64,000 bases of DNA, from positions 186,001 to 250,000 of the forward strand of contig NZ_JAPWIJ010000008.1 of the NCBI RefSeq assembly GCF_027270735.1, read 5' to 3'. Each line of letters starts with the position of its first letter. Within the stretch, counting starts at the first letter, position 1. Source of the stretch: Rhodococcus ruber. Its GTDB lineage: Bacteria > Actinomycetota > Actinomycetes > Mycobacteriales > Mycobacteriaceae. A model generated the notes under the pieces. The model had not been told where the DNA came from, ran no database searches, and saw nothing but the letters and a program-made list of their open reading frames with translations. Positions 7,857-14,708 of the stretch are shown in pieces. A program made the position numbers and the translations under genes.

Positions 7857-9124
7857 GCAACGAACGCGTCGTCAACATCACCGACTTGATGCACAAATCC
7901 CGTGTCCGTGTGACACCAGTGCCAGTGCCCGCTCCGGTACCGCGTGCGTCGACGCACACCACGGCTGATCCGGTTGTGGCCGAGGCGATTCAGCAGAGCA
8001 GCGACCCTTCCGCCGCGGATTGTGCTGACCTCGCCGTGGAGGTCGGCAAGCTCCGAGTTCGTGATCGGGCGCGAGAGGTGTTCGAGGAGGAAAAGGCCGT
8101 CCGGCTGTTGGCCTTGAATGCCGACCGCGCGATGGACGGTCTGCAGTTCCTCACCGAAGCACCCGAGGCCGACCCGCTCTGGGGCGAGGGCGACAAGGTG
8201 CTCATGGCTACCGGAGAGGGCCTGATGATCTGCGGCCCGCAAGGCGTGGGGAAGTCGACGGTGGTGCAGCAGTTGGTGTTGGCGCGGCTGGGATTACGGG
8301 CACCGGAATTGTTCGGGTTGCCGGTGCAGCCCGATCCGCGACCGGTGCTGTATTTGGCGATGGACCGGCCCCCGCAGATCCGGAGGTCGCTCGCCCGAAT
8401 GGTCGACGCCGTCGACCCCGACATCGCTGAGATGCTTCGGCAGAAGCTGGTGGTGTGGAAGGGGCCGCCACCGGTGGATGCATCGCGCGCGCCGAGAGTC
8501 TTCGCCGACTGGGTGGCCACCATTGGCCGCGCACCGGGATTGGTGGTGGTGGACAGCCTGAAGGATTTGGCGTCGGGGCTTGCCAGCGACGAGGTCGGTT
8601 CGGGAATCAACACTGCGATGCAGCACATCTTGGCCGACGGAACCGAATACGTGGACCTGCACCACCAACGTAAGGCCAACGCCGACAACCGCAAACCCGA
8701 CAAGCTCTCCGACGTGTACGGCTCGGGATGGCTGACCGCCGGTAAGGGGTCGGTGGTGTTGCTGTGGGGCGACCCCGGAGCCAGCACCGTGGAACTGAGC
8801 CACCTCAAGCAGCCGATGGACCGGGTCGGCCCGTTGATCGTCGATCATGCGCATGGGGCGGGTGCGTCCGTTTCGGCGGACCCCACGGAACAGTTGGTTC
8901 AGCTGGCGTTGGCAGCCGGGGCGGTCGGCATCACCGAGGCCGCGTGTGTGCGGGCGATCTTCGATGAGGACCGCGACGACGACGGCTACACCGCGCACAA
9001 GTCGGTGGTCCGTCGCCGGCTGAATCGCCTTACTCGGGATGGGGTTCTCGACTATCGGGCTGGGTCCAAGGGCGGGAACGGAGGTGGTGGAAATGCCGCC
9101 ACATGGACGCATGTGCAGGCGTAG
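7853..9124 (+). CDS. RepA/RecA-like AAA ATPase, probable replicative helicase
   Basis: A 423-residue protein. Walker A is GPQGVGKST at residues 128-136, and the Walker B strand Leu-Val-Val-Val-Asp ends at Asp234. A Leu-His-His-Gln-Arg motif about 40 residues later fits the RecA-fold helicase group (RepA, DnaB-like). The N-terminal 90 residues are Pro/Val/Ala-rich and acidic, probably a linker. The C-terminal 70 residues look like a winged helix followed by a Gly-rich tail. It is coupled to the primase-polymerase by a four-base overlap and ends 12 bases before the first iteron. Confidence 0.75.
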   Translation: MSNERVVNITDLMHKSRVRVTPVPVPAPVPRASTHTTADPVVAEAIQQSSDPSAADCADLAVEVGKLRVRDRAREVFEEEKAVRLLALNADRAMDGLQFLTEAPEADPLWGEGDKVLMATGEGLMICGPQGVGKSTVVQQLVLARLGLRAPELFGLPVQPDPRPVLYLAMDRPPQIRRSLARMVDAVDPDIAEMLRQKLVVWKGPPPVDASRAPRVFADWVATIGRAPGLVVVDSLKDLASGLASDEVGSGINTAMQHILADGTEYVDLHHQRKANADNRKPDKLSDVYGSGWLTAGKGSVVLLWGDPGASTVELSHLKQPMDRVGPLIVDHAHGAGASVSADPTEQLVQLALAAGAVGITEAACVRAIFDEDRDDDGYTAHKSVVRRRLNRLTRDGVLDYRAGSKGGNGGGGNAATWTHVQA

Positions 9125-9135
9125 GGGCGGGCACC

Positions 9136-9358
9136 CGGTTATCGGAGGGTGCGGCCAAATGTGTTGTGGCAGGCCGATAACCGCACCGATTATCGCTACC
9201 GGTCCGATAACCGCACGATTACCGCACCGCTGTCGAGCACCCACCGGGCATCGCGTTACCGCAGGTAGAAGCCGATAACCGGTTCGGTTATCGGAGCCGG
9301 TTATCGGCCAACGTACGGAGGCGATAACCGACCGCCCTTCCCTTTAGGGCGGTTATCG
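9136..9358. repeat. Iteron cluster, putative origin of replication of the element
   Basis: The 9-mer CGATAACCG or its complement CGGTTATCG occurs exactly eight times: forward at 9175, 9205, 9273 and 9322; reverse at 9136, 9285, 9298 and 9350. Near copies start at 9187 and 9216. The copies at 9273 and 9285 face each other, and an 8-base hairpin, ACCGCCCT (9331-9338) with AGGGCGGT (9346-9353), lies at the right. Placement directly after the primase-polymerase and helicase fits an iteron origin. The 298 bases from 9125 to 9422 hold no other gene. Confidence 0.7.
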
Positions 9359-9422
9359 TCCGACGCCGATGGCGTCCGGGCAGCCATTCCAAGCGATCAA
9401 TTCACACAAGTGGAGAAGCACA

Positions 9423-10121
9423 GTGACAACAAATCGAGAAGCAGAAATCGATAGTGAGACAGTCTCGACGGATCGCATCGCGCGGCACTACAACCGGAAT
9501 CCCGATCGGCCCAGTTGCTCGGCTCGAAGCCGTCGCACCGGAGACCCATGCAACAACCCACCCATGCACGGCACCACAGTGTGCCGAATGCACGGCGGTA
9601 GCGCCCCGCAGGTGAAAGCCGCTGCCCGCGTCCGCATCGAGCGCGCCGCTGATCGTATGGCCAAGGAGTTGCTCGGGATCGCTGTGGACGAGACCACACC
9701 GCCTGCCGTTCGTCTCGCTGCTATACGGGATGCGCTGGACCGCAGCGGCCTTGGAGCCAAGACAGCCGTCGAGGTTTCAGTCGGCCCGAAGCAACCGTGG
9801 GAGATTGTGTTCGAGGATCTCGCAGGCGGTAGTCGCGCAGAGAGCCGTGCCGCCCGCGGATTCGCCGGCGACGACCCGCTCGTACTGGAAGCTGAAGTCG
9901 TCGATAGCGATGGAGTAGGCGCAGCAGGGATGCTCGACGGCGTCGGAAGCGGTACTGCCGCACCCGCGCCCAACGGCGCACCACCACCACAGCAGCATTC
10001 GCCGGGGGCTGCTGGCAACACGGGCAGCGCAACGGGGTCGGGTGGCGGTAACTGGCACGGCTACGCCGCGTCAACGACGCTCAGACGATCTGAGCGGCAC
10101 TCCCATTGTGAGCCTCGCTGA
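9423..10121 (+). CDS. HGG-motif protein, candidate DNA-packaging or DNA-binding protein
   Basis: A 232-residue protein. I chose the GTG at 9423, which has GGAGAAG at 9412; an upstream ATG at 9369 lies close to the iterons without a site. The N-terminus has a compact Cys/His module: Cys-Ser-Ala-Arg-Ser-x-x-Thr-Gly-x-Pro-Cys, then Val-Cys-Arg-Met-His-Gly-Gly-Ser-Ala-Pro-Gln-Val. This arrangement is frequent in proteins beside phage packaging genes in actinobacteria. A helical middle and a Gly/Ala/Pro/Gln-rich low-complexity tail follow. A role as small terminase subunit is possible, but the match is only to a general pattern. Confidence 0.55.
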   Translation: MTTNREAEIDSETVSTDRIARHYNRNPDRPSCSARSRRTGDPCNNPPMHGTTVCRMHGGSAPQVKAAARVRIERAADRMAKELLGIAVDETTPPAVRLAAIRDALDRSGLGAKTAVEVSVGPKQPWEIVFEDLAGGSRAESRAARGFAGDDPLVLEAEVVDSDGVGAAGMLDGVGSGTAAPAPNGAPPPQQHSPGAAGNTGSATGSGGGNWHGYAASTTLRRSERHSHCEPR

Positions 10122-10206
10122 CGCGCACCCTGACGACGAGCCCCGACGCAACCCACACAAGAAGAACCGGGCCATCTCGCCGAAGTCGAAGCGTGAGCGA
10201 TTCTGA
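10108..10206 (+). CDS. Possible 32-residue basic peptide overlapping the end of the HGG gene
   Basis: A GTG at 10108 opens a 33-codon frame ending in TGA at 10204-10206. It overlaps the last 14 bases of the HGG gene in another frame. The product is highly charged, with a Pro-His-Lys-Lys-Asn-Arg and a final Lys-Arg-Glu-Arg-Phe. No ribosome binding site is obvious, so translation would depend on coupling. It fills an otherwise noncoding stretch; the call is tentative. Confidence 0.25.
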   Translation: MSLADAHPDDEPRRNPHKKNRAISPKSKRERF

Positions 10207-10242
10207 CCAGCCCGAATAGTCAACTGTCGCAATGTAACTGAA

Positions 10243-10307
10243 TTGTGAGCTGCGTCACCGCGGCGTAAGTTGGGCGTTAGGCGCTTTCGGACGTTAACGC
10301 CTCAACT
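10243..10307 (+). promoter_or_regulatory. Promoter with overlapping inverted repeat before the recombinase cassette
   Basis: TTGTGA (10243-10248) and TAAGTT (10266-10271) are spaced by 17 bases, a good -35/-10 pair. An inverted repeat, AGTTGGGCGTTA (10268-10279) with TAACGCC-T-CAACT (10295-10307), covers the -10 and likely start site, as an operator would. It drives the 79-residue gene and probably the recombinase genes after it. Confidence 0.5.
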
Positions 10308-10322
10308 CTCAAGGGAGACAAC

Positions 10323-10562
10323 ATGACCGAGTTCACCGGAGGGCGCATCCCACCAGGCCACGAGATATGGACGGCGTTCGTCGGGAAGCCGGGCGAGGGA
10401 TGCAGCGAGGAGATAGACGTGCACGTGCCACGCGGAAGCAGTGACGCCGAGATTCGTGCTGATGTGCAGGCGATCCTCGACGCCGACTACGTGCCCGGCC
10501 TCGTGATTGTGGGCATCACCGAGTTCAGCGGAGCCACCATCTACACGGCAGGAGCGCAGTGA
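10323..10562 (+). CDS. Small hypothetical protein preceding the serine recombinase
   Basis: A 79-residue protein with a good AAGGGAGA site before the ATG. It is acidic, with alternating short strands and a helix (Asp-Ala-Glu-Ile-Arg-Ala-Asp-Val-Gln-Ala-Ile-Leu), and no transmembrane segment. No family is recognised. Its stop touches the serine recombinase start (TGATG), so the two are translated together. It could be a small regulator or accessory factor of the recombinase, inferred only from coupling. Confidence 0.6.
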   Translation: MTEFTGGRIPPGHEIWTAFVGKPGEGCSEEIDVHVPRGSSDAEIRADVQAILDADYVPGLVIVGITEFSGATIYTAGAQ

Positions 10563-11218
10563 TGAACGAGCAACCGCACATGATCGGCTATGTGCGAGTA
10601 AGCACTGAGGAACAAGCCGACAGCCGCCTCGGCCTACAAGCGCAGGAGGCGGCACTTGTCGCAGAAGCGAGCCGGCGAGGCTGGGAGCTCACGATCCTGC
10701 GCGACGAGGGGCTGAGTGGCAGTCAGGTTAACCCCGGTCTTCGGGATGCGTTGGAGCAGTTGGCCGCTGGCCTTGCGGATGGCCTGGTGGTGACGAAGCT
10801 CGACCGGATGAGCCGATCGCTGTTGCATGCAGTAGAGATCATGGAGCGCGCTCGCAAACAGAATTGGGCTCTCGTGCTTCTTGATCTCGAGGTGGACACC
10901 TCCACGGCGAGTGGTGAGGCCATGGCCAACATGCTGGCCACGTTCGCTCAGTTCGAGCGGCGGCTGATCGGTGAGCGCACCAAGGCGGCTCTCGCCGCGA
11001 AGAAGGCGCAAGGCGTTGCGCTCGGTCGGTCGCGTCAGATGCCCACGGCAGTAGCGCGGCGGATCGTCGAGATGCGTGCCACCGGCCAGACCTACGGCGC
11101 GATAGCGCGGACGCTCACCGACGAACAGGTGCTGAGCCCGGCTGGTCGCCCGGTGTGGCACGAGAGCACTGTGCGTCGGTTCTGCCAGTCGGTGGAGCTG
11201 GCCAAGGCGGACGCCTGA
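10562..11218 (+). CDS. Serine recombinase (resolvase/invertase family)
   Basis: A 218-residue protein. The ATG at 10562 is preferred to the GTG three bases earlier because AGGAG at 10552-10556 is better spaced. The N-terminal catalytic domain has Tyr-Val-Arg-Val-Ser-Thr-Glu-Glu-Gln with Ser14 as nucleophile, then Gly-Leu-Ser-Gly-Ser, the Lys-Leu-Asp-Arg-Met-Ser-Arg motif and the Glu-Arg-x-x-Ile-Gly-Glu-Arg helix. The last 50 residues form a resolvase-type HTH. The size matches small resolvases, not large serine integrases, so it more likely resolves multimers or inverts DNA than integrates the element. It overlaps its neighbours on both sides. Confidence 0.9.
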   Translation: MNEQPHMIGYVRVSTEEQADSRLGLQAQEAALVAEASRRGWELTILRDEGLSGSQVNPGLRDALEQLAAGLADGLVVTKLDRMSRSLLHAVEIMERARKQNWALVLLDLEVDTSTASGEAMANMLATFAQFERRLIGERTKAALAAKKAQGVALGRSRQMPTAVARRIVEMRATGQTYGAIARTLTDEQVLSPAGRPVWHESTVRRFCQSVELAKADA

Positions 11219-11409
11219 TGTCGCGGGTGAATCCACACGACGGTTACCGCGAACGACGCGAGGCCGAACGCCGAGCCGCCGAAGAACTGTTTTGGCGGGA
11301 GACCGGCGCGGACTACGCCGCGCTGCACGCAGCACCAGACAGCAATGGGCCGAACGCAATCCCGGTCCCACCAATCACCTTCACCGACGACGAACTCAAG
11401 GACTTCTGA
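11218..11409 (+). CDS. Small acidic hypothetical protein between the two recombinases
   Basis: A 63-residue protein whose ATG overlaps the serine recombinase stop (TGATG) and whose stop lies one base before the integrase start. The first 35 residues are a charged helix rich in Arg and Glu (Tyr-Arg-Glu-Arg-Arg-Glu-Ala-Glu). The end is acidic (Phe-Thr-Asp-Asp-Glu-Leu-Lys-Asp-Phe). No family is recognised. Coupling to both neighbours suggests a shared role, perhaps directionality control. Confidence 0.65.
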   Translation: MSRVNPHDGYRERREAERRAAEELFWRETGADYAALHAAPDSNGPNAIPVPPITFTDDELKDF

Positions 11410-11410
11410 G

Positions 11411-12745
11411 ATGGGCGCGAACAGGTACGCAATCCGAGAGCAGACGAGTGGCCGTGCGCAGGCGCGGTGGTACGACGACACCGGCAAGCGCCGGTCGAAG
11501 ACGTTCGCCACGCGGACCGAGGCGAAGAAGTTCCTCGACAACATCAAGAGCGACCGCAACCGTGGCGATTACATCGACCCGAACGAGGCGCGCCGTACCT
11601 TTCGCGAGGTGGCCGAGCTGTGGTTCCGTAGCCGCAACCTGAGGCCCAAGACCGCCAAGAGCTATCGCACTATCCTCGAACAGCGCATCTACCCGACCTT
11701 CGCGGATAGGCCGATCGGTGGGATTACCACGATGGATCTGACGGCGTGGATCACCGATCTCTCGTTGCACGGCAAGCGCATCAACCACAACAACAAGGGT
11801 GCCGCCGATCTCACGAACCCGAACACATTGAAAGACCGTCAGCGCCGCGAGCGACTGGCCGAGCAACGCCGCCAGAACGGCATTGCTGAGCCTGTCGGGG
11901 CTCCGCTAGCTGCTGGGACCGTCGGCAATGCGGTGCGCGTGATGAACCAAGTGCTCGACGCTGCCGTCCGCGCCCGCTACTTGCGCGGCAATCCAGCGAA
12001 CGGGCTCACTCGTGACGACATGCCCCGCCACCATCGCGAAGAGGTGACGTTCTTAACGGTCGCCCAGGTGGAACTCCTGGCGCAGGCGATCGAAGCAACC
12101 GCGGATGAGGCCGGGAGCGAGGACAGCGCGGCGTACGGGTTGCTGGTGCGGTTTGCCGCGCAGACGGGGATGCGTGCAGGCGAGATCTGCGGTCTCCGGT
12201 GGGAGAACGTCGACCTGCTCCGCCACCGCGTGACCGTGTGCGAATCCATCAGCACGATCAATTCTGGGGAGTGGTACGTAGTGCCGCCCAAGACCAATAA
12301 GACCCGGCACGTGCCGTTGCCGCCTGCATTAGCCGGTGCACTTGCCACCCACGCGCAAGGTCAAGCCGCCCGGGGAGCTTTCGCTCCGGAGGCGTACGTC
12401 TGGCCGACGCCGCGTGCCACCGATGGGGATTGGTACGGCAACGCGCCCATGCATTGGGGCCGCGATTTCTACCTCGTCTACTGGAAGAAAGCAGCTCTAC
12501 GCGCGGGTCTATCAAGCACACTGCGCGCCCACGATCTTCGGCACACCTGCGCGGCTCTGCTCATCGCAGCCAACGTCCCGGCCAAGGCTATTCAGGCGCA
12601 CCTCGGCCACAGTTCGTTCAAGGTGACCATGGACATCTACGGTCATCTTTACGAAGACGCGAGCGACGCTGTCACCGACGCGATGAGCGCGGCCTTTGCG
12701 ACACCGGTGACGGAGACGAAGAACGTGAGAGCAATTAGGAGTTGA
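11411..12745 (+). CDS. int: Tyrosine site-specific integrase
   Basis: A 444-residue phage-type integrase. The first 60 residues form an AP2-like arm-binding domain (Trp-Tyr-Asp-Asp-Thr-Gly-Lys-Arg-Arg, Phe-x-Thr-x-Thr-Glu-Ala). A SAM-like core-binding domain spans about residues 60-210, and the catalytic domain follows. The full active-site set is visible: Arg255, His374-Asp-Leu-Arg377, His400 and Tyr410. It lies about 1.7 kb from the right attachment core and should act on the ychF site. Its 3' end overlaps the convergent DUF6575-like gene by 11 bases, so nothing separates the mobility unit from the right-end cargo. Confidence 0.95.
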   Translation: MGANRYAIREQTSGRAQARWYDDTGKRRSKTFATRTEAKKFLDNIKSDRNRGDYIDPNEARRTFREVAELWFRSRNLRPKTAKSYRTILEQRIYPTFADRPIGGITTMDLTAWITDLSLHGKRINHNNKGAADLTNPNTLKDRQRRERLAEQRRQNGIAEPVGAPLAAGTVGNAVRVMNQVLDAAVRARYLRGNPANGLTRDDMPRHHREEVTFLTVAQVELLAQAIEATADEAGSEDSAAYGLLVRFAAQTGMRAGEICGLRWENVDLLRHRVTVCESISTINSGEWYVVPPKTNKTRHVPLPPALAGALATHAQGQAARGAFAPEAYVWPTPRATDGDWYGNAPMHWGRDFYLVYWKKAALRAGLSSTLRAHDLRHTCAALLIAANVPAKAIQAHLGHSSFKVTMDIYGHLYEDASDAVTDAMSAAFATPVTETKNVRAIRS

Positions 12746-13940
12746 GTTTCGCAGGGCTGATCTTCATCAAGCGGTACGTGAACTTCTTATCGCTTGTGAA
12801 CTCATCCGTAGTGCTTGAAACGTGAAGTGTCACGTCGTAGTTCGACCCGAGAGGCGCTTCTAGGAAGGCTGGAATTGCCTGTTCGTCGATGTACCCACGG
12901 AACGTGTTGTCCAAAGAGTCGGATCTAAGCTCGAAAGTCTGCTTCTCCACTTGTCCGCCGAGAAGGTACATGAGACCAGAAATCGGAGGCTGTTCCTCGT
13001 CTGGTGATAGGTAGCTTAGTGTTTGATACAACCTGTCGATCTGCTCGACATTCAGTGCTGCCTCTGAATACTCGGTCAAGCTACTAACAGATGCAATCGT
13101 TGCGGGTCCATTTAGTGAAGAAAACTCTCCCAGAAGCCGTCGAAATCCGACAATTGCACGCTGATGTCGAGGTCGAATTAGAGTACGCAGCTCGCTACTA
13201 GGAGCGTCTGCGGCATTGAACAGCTCGACTATCGCGTCAGCGCATTGGGCGAAAGTGGAGCCGTGAAGGTCATCATAATTCGTGGCCGCAATATCGATAA
13301 CGAAGCTTGCTGCGCTTAATCCTACGACCTCACTGACGGTCTCCCGCGCTACTCTTGCCGGGATTGGGCCTCTGCTACCACCCTTTTCGTCCAGAAGCGA
13401 GAGCCCGAATCCATCCAGCGTGTTTTGTAACTGAATGAGGAGCCTTCCAACGGATCGAGTTGGGGCAGTGCTTCGTACGGAGGAAATAGGTTCAACCTCG
13501 ACCCGCATTCTTCCTCGATGTTCGGCCTGAGCTACAGAAGTCAGCTCTGCGATAGAAGTAGCGGGAGCCAATGTAGATGTTGGCAATTCGAGTCTCTCGC
13601 CTGGTTCCGAAAGCCAGTACTCCGGAATGTCTTTGCCGTTCAAGTAGGACACGCTATCTTCGCCGCGCCCGTTCGCAATCGATACCTGGTAAACGGTTTC
13701 CTCAGCCTCGAAAAACGCATCACGAATGTCTATTCCACCAGACCGAATGGTTTGCAGTCGTAATTCTGAAACTGGAAGATATAGCCAAACGTCCGCTTCG
13801 GTACTTTCCTCCACCCATATCGCGAGGAATAGCCCGCCGGTTCGGGAAATGCAGCTGAAGAGTCGTGGGCCGTCGTAGTAGACAAATGTCTCAACAAGGG
13901 TTAATTCGCCTAGGGGATCTCCGCGCGGGAACCAGTTCAT
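12735..13940 (-). CDS. DUF6575-like protein, second gene of the right-end cargo module
   Basis: A 401-residue protein. The ATG at 13940 forms an ATGA overlap with the stop of the upstream gene, so I chose it over a longer frame. The N-terminus (Pro-Leu-Gly-Glu-Leu, Val-Tyr-Tyr-Asp-Gly-Pro-Arg-Leu-Phe-Ser-Cys, later Trp-Leu-Tyr-Leu-Pro-Val-Ser) is the pattern I associate with DUF6575. The middle is helical and polar, and the end is strand-rich. No transmembrane segment and no known catalytic motif is visible. Base use is more AT-rich than in the chromosomal genes. Its place between the integrase and the attachment site, with a coupled partner, suggests a transferable two-gene system of unknown purpose. 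Confidence 0.6.
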   Translation of the reverse strand: MNWFPRGDPLGELTLVETFVYYDGPRLFSCISRTGGLFLAIWVEESTEADVWLYLPVSELRLQTIRSGGIDIRDAFFEAEETVYQVSIANGRGEDSVSYLNGKDIPEYWLSEPGERLELPTSTLAPATSIAELTSVAQAEHRGRMRVEVEPISSVRSTAPTRSVGRLLIQLQNTLDGFGLSLLDEKGGSRGPIPARVARETVSEVVGLSAASFVIDIAATNYDDLHGSTFAQCADAIVELFNAADAPSSELRTLIRPRHQRAIVGFRRLLGEFSSLNGPATIASVSSLTEYSEAALNVEQIDRLYQTLSYLSPDEEQPPISGLMYLLGGQVEKQTFELRSDSLDNTFRGYIDEQAIPAFLEAPLGSNYDVTLHVSSTTDEFTSDKKFTYRLMKISPAKLNS

Positions 13941-14344
13941 GTCACTACCTCGAATGATTCCCAACCATTGTCGCCAATTGGTCTCCACCAGGTGTAGTGG
14001 CTGATGTCCGCACCGGATTGCTTTATCTTCCCGGGTCCTGATATGTCGCCTTTGGCCAACATCTTTTTACGTAACGCGGGAAGTTTTGCGCGCTTTTTGA
14101 GGAGAGGTGCGTCGTCGTTGAACAAGCTGAGCCCAGACGCCATGCATTCGTCGTCGAAGTTTCGATCCTGGAATCTGCGCCCATCAAGTTTGATCTGCAT
14201 GTGACTCAGTACATCGTCGCCCGTTGGCGGAAGTTCGTCGACAAGTCGGTAGAAAACGCCCTCGGCCGGGGCTGCATCGGCAGGCGGACACTGGTTGGGG
14301 TAGTGGGAAGGCCACTCCACTTCCGCTCCCGGATCCGAGGTCAT
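13937..14344 (-). CDS. Small Cys-Pro-Pro motif protein, first gene of the right-end cargo module
   Basis: A 135-residue protein. I chose the ATG at 14344, which has GGAAAG eight bases upstream, over a GTG 12 codons earlier with no site. Near the start is a Trp-Pro-x-x-Tyr-Pro-Asn-Gln-Cys-Pro-Pro-x-Asp-Ala stretch, then Gly-Val-Phe-Tyr-Arg-Leu-Val-Asp and a Pro-Pro-Thr-Gly-Asp-Asp. I recall this pattern in small uncharacterised proteins of genomic islands. The second half is basic and helical, ending in Trp-Trp-Arg-Pro. Its stop overlaps the DUF6575-like start, so the two should be made in fixed ratio and probably act together. Confidence 0.55.
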   Translation of the reverse strand: MTSDPGAEVEWPSHYPNQCPPADAAPAEGVFYRLVDELPPTGDDVLSHMQIKLDGRRFQDRNFDDECMASGLSLFNDDAPLLKKRAKLPALRKKMLAKGDISGPGKIKQSGADISHYTWWRPIGDNGWESFEVVT

Positions 14345-14386
14345 TGGACAATCTTTCCACACAGACTGCTTCGTGCTCACCGGACA

Positions 14387-14403
14387 GGGCTAGATCGGGG
14401 CTA
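14387..14403 (+). repeat. Right copy of subterminal 17-base repeat (candidate integrase arm site)
   Basis: GGGCTAGATCGGGGCTA differs from the left copy (2264-2280) only in the middle bases. It lies 59 bases inside the right core and upstream of the small Cys-Pro-Pro gene, so it may also overlap that gene's promoter. Confidence 0.5.
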
Positions 14404-14462
14404 AGTTAGCCGCGGAGACCTGGATCGGTGCTGGTAGACCGCTTGCGGGGTGTCAACCTAGC

Positions 14463-14477
14463 GTTCCGCTTCAACGT
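14463..14477 (+). repeat. attR core (right attachment repeat)
   Basis: An exact second copy of the 15-base ychF tail sequence, followed by C and TAG. From here on the DNA is chromosomal. The 231 bases from 14478 to the mycolyltransferase start hold no gene I can support. Confidence 0.85.
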
Positions 14478-14708
14478 CTAGCCCTATGCGCGACATCAGT
14501 AGGTCACCCGGGCATGTCACGTGTTGGCAGCCCGCTGGGGGCTCACGGCCTCGGTAAGTACTGGACTATTCCCATCGGTGCGGCACAAAACAGGCTGAAT
14601 CCCGGATTTTTCACAAGTTGCCGACGATTAGCCCGATTCTTACCCCTGCTTCGTGCAAGACTGCCTCGACAACAGCGGCCGGACGGTGCCGGGGGCAGTG
14701 GGGGTTCT

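Larger units (their letters stand above)
2108..14477. mobile_element. Integrated element of about 12.4 kb in the 3' end of ychF; phage-satellite-like
   Basis: The ends are defined by the 15-base direct repeat GTTCCGCTTCAACGT at 2108-2122 and 14463-14477. Inside are a tyrosine integrase next to the right end, an excisionase-like gene, a serine recombinase, a primase-polymerase, a RepA-like helicase, an iteron cluster, a capsid-like protein and cargo genes at both ends. No large terminase, portal, tail, holin or lysin gene is visible. A complete prophage would need these, so the unit looks like a satellite that borrows from a helper phage, or a reduced phage-plasmid. Removing it would place ychF directly before the mycolyltransferase at 14709. 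Confidence 0.85.

Noticed and set aside
9125-9422. Iteron cluster as a CRISPR array
   Set aside because: The repeats are nine bases, occur in both orientations and have uneven short spacing with no spacers, so they fit iterons and not CRISPR.
10562-11218. Serine recombinase as the element's integrase
   Set aside because: It is small, like a resolvase, and lacks the long C-terminal domains of large serine integrases. The complete tyrosine integrase and the 15-base direct repeat explain integration.
14514-14708. Upstream extension of the mycolyltransferase frame
   Set aside because: The ATG at 14709 begins directly with a signal peptide. The extension is Arg/Leu-rich, would place the signal inside the protein, and begins close to the attachment site.
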